This document shows, one piece after another, positions 6,693 through 11,575 of a stretch of 11,575 nt of DNA. The DNA lies in NCBI GenBank assembly GCA_007134665.1, contig SLKH01000370.1, forward strand, positions 1-11,575. The letters are read 5' to 3'. This stretch comes from Balneolaceae bacterium (lineage in GTDB: Bacteria; Bacteroidota; Rhodothermia; Balneolales; Balneolaceae). How positions within the stretch are numbered: the first letter of the stretch is position 1; each line of letters opens with the position of its first letter. The position numbers and the translations under genes are program-made. The notes below the pieces were generated by a model, which saw nothing but the letters and a program-made list of their open reading frames with translations, did not search any database and was not told the origin of the DNA.

Positions 6693-6761
6693 TCCATTTT
6701 TCATCGATTATGTGAAACGAAATTAATGGAAAAAGGTTTAGTTGTATAGGCAGGATTGTTA

Positions 6762-6777
6762 CAGTTGATATCAATTG
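6762..6777. promoter_or_regulatory. Near-perfect 16-base palindrome in divergent intergenic region
   Basis: CAGTTGATATCAATTG reads as an inverted repeat with only one non-complementary pair (G/T at 6764/6775); the inner ten bases are perfectly symmetrical. It sits roughly 95 bases from both the divergent PyrR-like gene and the YtxH-like gene, where a dimeric regulator could act on both. I cannot assign a binding protein. AT-rich DNA produces such palindromes by chance fairly often. Confidence 0.3.
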
Positions 6778-6874
6778 AATTTCCCTGAATTAAATTTAAG
6801 AGATGTACACAAGCCTGCTTGCAATTATACGAGAAATAGTTGAATCAAATATTCATTAAAAAATAACGATTCTC

Positions 6875-7147
6875 ATGGATAACAACGCTTTAAGAAATAT
6901 CCTGCTGGTATCCGGTGCTTTTGCGGCCGGAGTGATCACCGGAATGCTATTATCACCACGCAGCGGCGAAGGTAACCGCGACTGGATTAATCAAAATGCA
7001 AAAAAAGCTTCAGACTGGGTTGACCGACAGAGTAAAGAAGCTGTCAACCGGGGAGAAAAAGCTCTTCAGCAATATTCTGACCGGCTAAAAAAGGAGTTTA
7101 AAGATTCTGTTTCTGAACTTCAGAAAGCATCGGAAAAATTTAAATAG
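6875..7147 (+). CDS. YtxH-like small membrane protein
   Basis: This is a 90-residue protein. Residues 7-27 (RNILLVSGAFAAGVITGMLLS) form one membrane segment with small-residue Gly/Ala spacing and are followed by PRSGEGNR. This is the YtxH/gas-vesicle-protein-like signature of a Gly-rich helix ending in a [A/S]P-x-SGEE motif. Residues 37-90 are highly charged and heptad-like, likely a cytoplasmic amphipathic or coiled-coil tail (KKASDWVDRQSKEAVNRGEK, then a helix to the C-terminus). Relatives are small envelope- or stress-associated proteins without known enzymatic activity. The gene is separated by 9 bases from the DUF2851 gene, so the two are probably co-transcribed. The start follows a 207-base intergenic region shared with the divergent PyrR-like gene. 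Confidence 0.85.
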   Translation: MDNNALRNILLVSGAFAAGVITGMLLSPRSGEGNRDWINQNAKKASDWVDRQSKEAVNRGEKALQQYSDRLKKEFKDSVSELQKASEKFK

Positions 7148-7156
7148 AATAAATGG

Positions 7157-8326
7157 ATGTCCCGCAGTAGGAAGAGCAGATACCAGGAAACTCTGCTTCA
7201 GTGGATTTGGGATATGCAACAATTCGAGCACAGGAATCTGAAAACAGTGTGTGGTAAAGCACTTGTCGTTGAAGATCCTGGCTCCCTGAATCCCGGTAAA
7301 GGCCCGGATTTTCTTCATGCACGCTTGAAGGCAGGAGAGATGGTATGGCATGGCGATGTTGAAATTCATGATGCAGAACGTGAATGGGTACAACATAATC
7401 ATCACAGAGATACCCGCTATGATACGGTAGTTCTTCATGTTTTCCTGCGGGGCGGCAATTTTATACCAAGAACATCAGACGGCTTCAAACCTTATCGCCT
7501 GAATTTGACGGGGTATATCAGGCAACCTCTCTACCGGATTCTTATTCAAAAGGAAGCTAACGAGGTGCTGCCGTGTTCCGGAAATCTCACATTCATTTCA
7601 GAAAAAGCATTTGAGCAACAACTGATCAAAGTACATCACGAGTATTTTGAATACAAAGTTGAATCATTGCTCAGTGATTATCCTTCCGGTAAAAAATTAT
7701 CCGCCGCATGGAAAGCTGCTGTTATCACCGGTATATATAAAACACTCGGTATTTCGGATAACAGAGACGCGATGGCTCAACTTTCCAGACGCCTGACTGA
7801 AGCCGGTTCATATCCGGAAGCATTTGATGAATTTCTTGAATATGTGATCTCATTAGCGGATACAGAAAACAAATCGGTCTGGAAAAGTACCGGTATGCGC
7901 CCTTCCGCCAGGCCGTCAAAACGCATCAGGCAGGCGGCTGCTTATCACTATCAGATTCAAAACATGATATTCCGGGAATTTGCTTCAAATGGTGTCAGAA
8001 CCTGGGATATGATAACCAATCGCATCCAAAAACAGTACCTGCCCGGCAAACAGATGCAAGAGATTCTTAAAATTACTGTTTTTCTTCCAGCGCTATATCT
8101 GCTCGGGGATTTGTTATTTTCGGAAAGCCTGAAACACGAATCAAAAACTTTATGGCTGAACTCTAAATTCAGATTACCGAAAAAAATACTAGACCCATTT
8201 CAAAAATCAGGTTTTCCCTTGCAAAATAACCAGCAAAACCCAGGGCTTGCACATCAATTAAAGCGATATTGCTGGCAGAGAAACTGTCATCAATGTGAGG
8301 TGTTTAAAAAATCAATTCATTCTTGA
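7157..8326 (+). CDS. DUF2851-family protein
   Basis: This 389-residue soluble protein of the DUF2851 family occurs widely in Bacteroidota and relatives. The N-terminal third carries the family pattern: ETLLQWIW (11-18), a PGSLNPGKGPDF block (41-52), WHGDVEIH (64-71), a His-rich HNHHRDTRYDTVVLHV (80-95). Conserved His, Asp and Glu residues in WHGDVEIH and HNHHRD suggest a metal- or phosphate-binding active site related to nuclease-like folds, but no activity is established to my knowledge. The C-terminus ends with Cys372, Cys377 and Cys380 (C-x4-C-x2-C), a possible metal ligand set. No signal peptide is seen. The ATG at 7157 is chosen because the ATG four bases earlier meets a stop after five codons. 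The 3' end of the gene contains the -33 element of the tRNA promoter. Confidence 0.87.
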   Translation: MSRSRKSRYQETLLQWIWDMQQFEHRNLKTVCGKALVVEDPGSLNPGKGPDFLHARLKAGEMVWHGDVEIHDAEREWVQHNHHRDTRYDTVVLHVFLRGGNFIPRTSDGFKPYRLNLTGYIRQPLYRILIQKEANEVLPCSGNLTFISEKAFEQQLIKVHHEYFEYKVESLLSDYPSGKKLSAAWKAAVITGIYKTLGISDNRDAMAQLSRRLTEAGSYPEAFDEFLEYVISLADTENKSVWKSTGMRPSARPSKRIRQAAAYHYQIQNMIFREFASNGVRTWDMITNRIQKQYLPGKQMQEILKITVFLPALYLLGDLLFSESLKHESKTLWLNSKFRLPKKILDPFQKSGFPLQNNQQNPGLAHQLKRYCWQRNCHQCEVFKKSIHS

Positions 8327-8353
8327 TTGATTTTGTACACATCCCTATCTTTG
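8323..8353 (+). promoter_or_regulatory. Bacteroidota-type promoter for tRNA-Gln
   Basis: TTG at 8323-8325, a 20-base spacer and TATCTTTG at 8346-8353 match the TTTG/TTG-N19-21-TAnnTTTG consensus used by the Bacteroidota primary sigma factor. A start site a few bases downstream would give a short leader before the tRNA at 8378. The -33 element overlaps the last codons of the DUF2851 gene. This is the best promoter in the window. Confidence 0.7.
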
Positions 8354-8377
8354 GGTTCTGTCGAAGAAAACATTTTT

Positions 8378-8448
8378 TGCCCGGTCGTCTAATGGCAGGA
8401 CAGCTGGTTTTGGTCCAGTCAGTGGGGGTTCGAATCCTCCCCGGGCAA
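8378..8448 (+). tRNA. tRNA-Gln (anticodon TTG)
   Basis: The cloverleaf folds fully by hand. The acceptor stem TGCCCGG (8378-8384) pairs with CCGGGCA (8441-8447). The D stem is GTC/GAC (8387-8389 with 8399-8401). The anticodon stem GCTGG (8403-8407) pairs with CCAGT (8415-8419, one G-T) around loop TTTTGGT, putting the anticodon TTG at 8410-8412. A 4-base variable region follows. The T stem GGGGG pairs with CCTCC (one G-T) around TTCGAAT. The discriminator is A8448. The next bases are CAC, so the CCA end is not encoded and must be added by the nucleotidyltransferase. Confidence 0.97.
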
Positions 8449-8455
8449 CACATTT

Positions 8456-8489
8456 AAAAGGATGACTGAACAGCCATCCTTTTTGTTTT
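8456..8489 (+). terminator. Rho-independent terminator after tRNA-Gln
   Basis: AAAAGGATG (8456-8464) pairs with CATCCTTTT (8475-8483) and is followed by TGTTTT, giving a T-rich tail. It starts 7 bases after the tRNA and ends about 25 bases before prs. The stem is short and AT-rich, so some read-through into prs is possible. Confidence 0.72.
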
Positions 8490-8513
8490 ATAAATCCTTG
8501 ATGCCATTTACCT

Positions 8514-9446
8514 TTGGATACGCCACTTGCATTATTTGCGGGAAGGAGCAACTTAGCACTGTCACGGGCCATAGCTGAAAGTTATGGCACTTCACTGGGT
8601 GAAGTGACAATCAGATCGTTTTCCGATGGTGAGTTATACGTGAAGTATGAACAGAGCATCAGGGGAGAAGATGTATTTGTTATTCAGTCGACACCACCGC
8701 CTGGTGACAATATCATCGAATTACTTTTATTACTTGATGCGGCCAAACGGGCATCGGTCAAGCGGGTAACAGCAGTAATTCCCTATTTTGGTTATGCAAG
8801 ACAGGATCGTAAAGACCGCCCGCGGGTATCCATTGCCTCAAAATTGATGGCTAATATACTCGCAGAAGCCGGTGCTGACAGGATATTAACCATGGATCTT
8901 CATGCGGCACAGATTCAGGGATTTTTTGATGTTCCGCTGGACCATCTTTATGCAAGCAGAATTTTTGTTGAACATTTTACTAAACATCCGATTGATAACC
9001 TTGTTGTTGTCGCTCCGGACGTAGGCAGTTTAAAAATGGCCCGCTCCTATTCCAAAAGACTGGGTGCCGGCCTCGCTTTTATCGATAAACGAAGACCGAA
9101 GCAGAATGTCGCAGAAGTGATGAATATTATCGGTGAAGTGGACAAAAAACATGTACTGATCGTTGACGATCTGATTGATACAGCAGGCACCATTACCAAT
9201 GCTGCCGTTGCTTTAAAGGATAGGGGTGCTTTGAGCATTACAGCAACCTGTACACATCCAATACTTTCAGGGCCGGCGTATCAGAGAATTGAAGATTCAC
9301 CAATCGATGAATTATTGGTAACAGATACGGTGCCGTTGAGAAAACCTTCGGCCAAAATCAAAGTTTTAAGTGTCGCTGGTATATTTGCTGAAGCGATTCA
9401 GAGAATCCATACAAACGACACGATCAGTGCACTATTTGATGATTAA
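8514..9446 (+). CDS. prs: Ribose-phosphate pyrophosphokinase (PRPP synthetase)
   Basis: This 310-residue cytosolic enzyme makes PRPP and AMP from ribose 5-phosphate and ATP, feeding purine, pyrimidine, histidine, tryptophan and NAD synthesis. Landmarks are LFAGRSN at 6-12, FSDGE at 36-40, the flexible loop RQDRKDRPRVS at 96-106 (ATP binding), the family signature DLHAAQIQGFF at 128-138, and the ribose 5-phosphate loop VDDLIDTAGT at 217-226. Length is normal for the class I enzyme. The only in-frame start that keeps LFAG is a TTG at 8514, because an in-frame TGA lies at 8499. An ATG at 8501 is one base out of frame (see findings), so the exact N-terminus is uncertain. rplY follows after 19 bases, as in many bacteria. 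Transcription could come by read-through from the tRNA promoter or from a promoter in the short gap. Confidence 0.96.
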   Translation: MDTPLALFAGRSNLALSRAIAESYGTSLGEVTIRSFSDGELYVKYEQSIRGEDVFVIQSTPPPGDNIIELLLLLDAAKRASVKRVTAVIPYFGYARQDRKDRPRVSIASKLMANILAEAGADRILTMDLHAAQIQGFFDVPLDHLYASRIFVEHFTKHPIDNLVVVAPDVGSLKMARSYSKRLGAGLAFIDKRRPKQNVAEVMNIIGEVDKKHVLIVDDLIDTAGTITNAAVALKDRGALSITATCTHPILSGPAYQRIEDSPIDELLVTDTVPLRKPSAKIKVLSVAGIFAEAIQRIHTNDTISALFDD

Positions 9447-9465
9447 TATTTAATTTTAACAAGTC

Positions 9466-10164
9466 ATGACGAAGCCAGATATAGTTAAACTGGAAGGTGA
9501 AAAGAGAGATACCGGAAAAAAGGTTTCCGCGAAACTCCGCGATGAATTGCGTGTTCCTTCTGTATTGTACGGACCTGAAGTAAAAGAAAATATTCACTTT
9601 CATATAAGTGAACTGGATCTTGACAAGATCCTGTCAAACCCACAGACAAAACTTCAGGAGTTAACCGTTGATGGGGAAACTTATAATACTCTCTTGAAAC
9701 GTGTAGAATACGATCCGATCTCGGATCGCCCGATTCATGCTGACTTTTATGTTTTAGCAGAAAATCACAGGGTATCCCTTCGGGTTCCAATTCGTTTAAC
9801 AGGGATACCGGTAGGTGTCACCGATGGTGGCGGCCGCGTATTCCAGCCATTGCGAATTGTACGTGTAAAAGTTTTACCTGATGTAATTCCGGCTCAGTTT
9901 GAAGTGGATATCAGTCATCTTCAAATCGGTGATTCTGTCCACGTATCTGAACTTGACATGGAGGGGATCACCCCGCTTGATGATCCATCAAGAACAATCG
10001 TAACGGTTACTCCGCCGAAATCAGAAGCCCTCTTCACGACAACTGCTGTTATCGAAGAAGAAGAACTTGAGGAAGGTGAACTGCCGGAAGGAGAAGAAGC
10101 TGAACTTGAAGAAGGTGAAGCACCTGAAGGAGAAGAGGCCGAAGGGTCTGAGGATAAAGAGTAA
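9466..10164 (+). CDS. rplY: 50S ribosomal protein L25 (Ctc/TL5 family)
   Basis: This is a 232-residue protein of the long two-domain CTC/TL5 form of L25, which binds 5S rRNA in the large subunit. The N-terminal L25 domain covers about 4-95 and includes RDTGKKVSAKLRDE, VPSVLYGP and the closing DPISDRPIHADFY. The TL5-type beta domain covers about 100-185 (VPIRLTGIPVGV, VDISHLQIGDSVHVSEL). An acidic tail of about 36 residues (196-232) is almost entirely Glu, Gly, Leu, Pro and Ala and contains a 13-residue duplication. The full two-domain length and the prs-rplY-pth order are standard. The gene lies 19 bases after prs and 30 bases before pth, so it is almost certainly in their transcript. Ctc is stress-induced in Bacillus, but nothing in this sequence shows that here. 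Confidence 0.96.
   Translation: MTKPDIVKLEGEKRDTGKKVSAKLRDELRVPSVLYGPEVKENIHFHISELDLDKILSNPQTKLQELTVDGETYNTLLKRVEYDPISDRPIHADFYVLAENHRVSLRVPIRLTGIPVGVTDGGGRVFQPLRIVRVKVLPDVIPAQFEVDISHLQIGDSVHVSELDMEGITPLDDPSRTIVTVTPPKSEALFTTTAVIEEEELEEGELPEGEEAELEEGEAPEGEEAEGSEDKE
10066..10143 (+). repeat. 39-base in-frame tandem duplication in the rplY acidic tail
   Basis: Two adjacent 39-base units (10066-10104 and 10105-10143) differ at 7 positions, three of them inside one codon. They encode LEEGELPEGEEAE (residues 201-213) and LEEGEAPEGEEAE (214-226). Three of the five codon differences are silent third-position changes in Glu or Ala codons and one is silent in Pro. The copies have therefore drifted under selection for an acidic tail. 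Confidence 0.85.
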
Positions 10165-10194
10165 TCCTCAGTTGTTTCAAACACCTTTTTTATC

Positions 10195-10752
10195 ATGCCA
10201 CTAATTGCAGGTTTGGGGAATCCCGGTAATGAATACACCGGGACCCGTCATAATATAGGGTTTGAACTGATCGATCGCGTTTCGGATGTTCTTTCAATTA
10301 CTATCGGGCCTGGGAACGGCCCCTTCCTGGTTGGTGAAGGGCAATTTAAAGGGAATCCTGTGCAGCTTGTTAAACCTGTTACTTTTATGAACAGAAGCGG
10401 TAAAGCTTTGAAAAAAGCAGTTGACCGTTACAGGGAACCACTTCACCAGTGCCTGATCTGCTACGATGATATAAACCTTGAACCGGGCACCATTCGAATC
10501 CGCCCCAAAGGAAGCCATGGCGGACATAACGGGTTAGCCAGTATCATCGATTCTCTCCATTCAAATGAAATACCACGTTTACGGATCGGAATAGGAAATA
10601 ACTTTGCACGTGGTCAACAATCCAATTATGTTCTTTCACCATTTACAACTGAAGAACGTATCATCATGGATGAAACACTCGATAAAGCAGCTGAAGCTGT
10701 ACTCGTATTCATCCGGGATGGAGTTGATCAGGCTATGAACAGATTTAACTAA
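10195..10752 (+). CDS. pth: Peptidyl-tRNA hydrolase
   Basis: This 185-residue cytosolic enzyme cleaves the ester bond of peptidyl-tRNAs that fall off ribosomes, recycling tRNA. The family signature is complete: GLGNPGNEYTGTRHNIGF at 6-23 with catalytic His19, TFMNRSG at 63-69 with Asn66, YDDINLEPG at 90-98 with Asp91 in the position of the catalytic-support aspartate, and GSHGGHNGL at 106-114 with His111 and Asn112. LRIGIGN also matches. Length is normal. The start is the ATG at 10195, which directly encodes the conserved LIAGLGNPG strand. It is 30 bases after rplY and 24 bases before hppA. The prs-rplY-pth order is a common bacterial arrangement, linking it to translation. Confidence 0.97.
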   Translation: MPLIAGLGNPGNEYTGTRHNIGFELIDRVSDVLSITIGPGNGPFLVGEGQFKGNPVQLVKPVTFMNRSGKALKKAVDRYREPLHQCLICYDDINLEPGTIRIRPKGSHGGHNGLASIIDSLHSNEIPRLRIGIGNNFARGQQSNYVLSPFTTEERIIMDETLDKAAEAVLVFIRDGVDQAMNRFN

Positions 10753-10776
10753 TCACGCAAATAAATAATAATCACC

Positions 10777-11575
10777 ATGAGTACAATCTTCTATCTAATT
10801 CCTGCGGCCGGATTGTTGGCGCTGCTCTTTACCTATATAAAATCAAGTTGGGTTTCGAAACAGGATGTTGGCGATGAAAATATGGCTCGAATTGCCGGAC
10901 ATATTTCAGAAGGGGCCATGGCTTTCTTGCGGGCTGAATACAAGACACTTTCCATTTTTGTAATCCTGGTTGCCATTCTGCTTTCTTACCAGGGGCATAT
11001 CACTGAAGGTTCATCCTACATGATCGCTATCTCTTTTATTGTTGGTGCGATATGTTCCGGCCTAGCCGGGTTTATCGGGATGAAAGTGGCAACAAAGGCT
11101 AATGTCAGAACCACCAATGCTGCCCGAACAAGTCTCGGCAAAGCTCTTGAAGTTGCATTTTCAGGAGGTTCTGTGATGGGCCTTGCTGTTGTGGGCCTTG
11201 GAGTTCTTGGCCTCAGTTTACTGTTCTTATTCTTTGGATGGCAATTTGATCTTCATTCGCAAGCCACTGGTGCCGAAACTCAGACCGTACTATCTCTGGT
11301 TATTACAGTTATTACCGGTTTTTCATTTGGAGCATCCTCAATTGCACTTTTTGCTCGTGTTGGAGGTGGTATCTATACAAAAGCAGCGGATGTTGGTGCC
11401 GACCTCGTTGGAAAAGTCGAAGCGGGAATTCCGGAAGACCACCCTCTCAACCCGGCTACCATTGCAGACAACGTAGGTGACAACGTCGGTGATGTTGCCG
11501 GCATGGGTGCCGACCTTTTTGAATCTTTTGTAGGATCGATTATCGGAGCGATGGTACTTGGGGCTGTATTCTTTA
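10777..11575 (+). CDS. hppA: Membrane-bound proton/sodium-translocating pyrophosphatase, 5' part (runs off window)
   Basis: The frame is open from the ATG at 10777 to the window end, giving 266 codons of a protein normally about 650-800 residues. It hydrolyses pyrophosphate and pumps H+ or Na+ across the cytoplasmic membrane. Several membrane helices are visible (about 3-21, 57-75, 82-103, 130-152, 169-191, 251-266). The substrate site begins at GGGIYTKAADVGADLVGKVE (196-214) and continues with Asp-rich DNVGDNVGDVAGMGAD (231-246), whose aspartates bind magnesium and PPi. Glu249 in ADLFES is in the position of a glutamate that affects ion specificity, but the site that separates K+-dependent from K+-independent enzymes lies in the missing C-terminal half, so the pumped ion is undecided. 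It is 24 bases after pth and probably in the same transcript. Confidence 0.95.
   Translation, partial: MSTIFYLIPAAGLLALLFTYIKSSWVSKQDVGDENMARIAGHISEGAMAFLRAEYKTLSIFVILVAILLSYQGHITEGSSYMIAISFIVGAICSGLAGFIGMKVATKANVRTTNAARTSLGKALEVAFSGGSVMGLAVVGLGVLGLSLLFLFFGWQFDLHSQATGAETQTVLSLVITVITGFSFGASSIALFARVGGGIYTKAADVGADLVGKVEAGIPEDHPLNPATIADNVGDNVGDVAGMGADLFESFVGSIIGAMVLGAVFF

Noticed and set aside
7085..7438. A 117-codon - strand open frame over the YtxH/DUF2851 junction
   Set aside because: It is antisense to two confidently identified genes and rich in Cys, Phe and His with no family pattern.
8345..8572. A 75-codon open frame on the - strand across the tRNA, containing ARGGFEPPLTGP
   Set aside because: It is the complement of tRNA-Gln plus its terminator and the start of prs. 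This GGFEPP-type translation is a well-known false protein made by reading tRNA genes backwards.
9921..10238. A - strand open frame giving a Ser/Pro-rich protein
   Set aside because: The Ser-rich repeats are the reverse reading of the GAA-rich acidic tail of L25.
11183..11476. A short + strand open frame near the window end
   Set aside because: It is an out-of-frame reading of hppA, whose true frame stays open from 10777 to the end and carries the pyrophosphatase motifs.

Overview
The window looks like chromosomal DNA from a member of the Bacteroidota/Rhodothermota/Balneolota group; Balneolota-like is my best guess, from protein character only. The pointers are two DUF3078-type outer-membrane proteins, a DUF2851 protein, and a secreted lamin-tail protein with a FlgD/CHU_C-like C-terminal domain of the kind sorted by type IX secretion. 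Most start codons lack a Shine-Dalgarno sequence. A TTG-N20-TAnnTTTG promoter, the Bacteroidota consensus, lies just upstream of the tRNA gene. By eye the GC content is in the low-to-mid 40s. Nothing suggests a plasmid, phage, transposon or CRISPR locus.

Layout. Bases 1-60 carry the tail of a + strand gene. Bases 60-228 hold a heptanucleotide repeat locus: an in-phase array of 17 units plus four inverted units. A small unrecognised protein gene follows on the - strand (230-619). Bases 620-852 contain two strong hairpins, the second terminator-like, ahead of the secreted lamin-tail protein (853-2736, +). A terminator separates it from a - strand cluster read from 6667 down to 2796: a PyrR-like phosphoribosyltransferase, two paralogous DUF3078 outer-membrane proteins, and a group II PLP-dependent decarboxylase.

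From a divergent intergenic region (6668-6874) the + strand runs to the end of the window: a YtxH-like membrane protein, a DUF2851 protein, tRNA-Gln(TTG) with its own promoter and terminator, then prs, rplY/ctc, pth and the first 266 codons of a membrane-bound pyrophosphatase (hppA). The last four genes are 19-30 bases apart and are probably co-transcribed.

How it works together. The right half is housekeeping: PRPP synthesis, ribosomal protein L25, peptidyl-tRNA recycling and energy-conserving pyrophosphate hydrolysis. PRPP use by phosphoribosyltransferases releases the PPi that the membrane pyrophosphatase can use, so prs and hppA are metabolically related, but a dedicated link is inference. 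The left half is cell-envelope biology of unknown function. I do not see a convincing new defence or mobile system. The less ordinary items are the heptamer repeat locus, the two-hairpin RNA candidate upstream of the lamin-tail gene, the DUF3078 duplication beside a PyrR-like gene and a decarboxylase, and the ambiguous start of prs.
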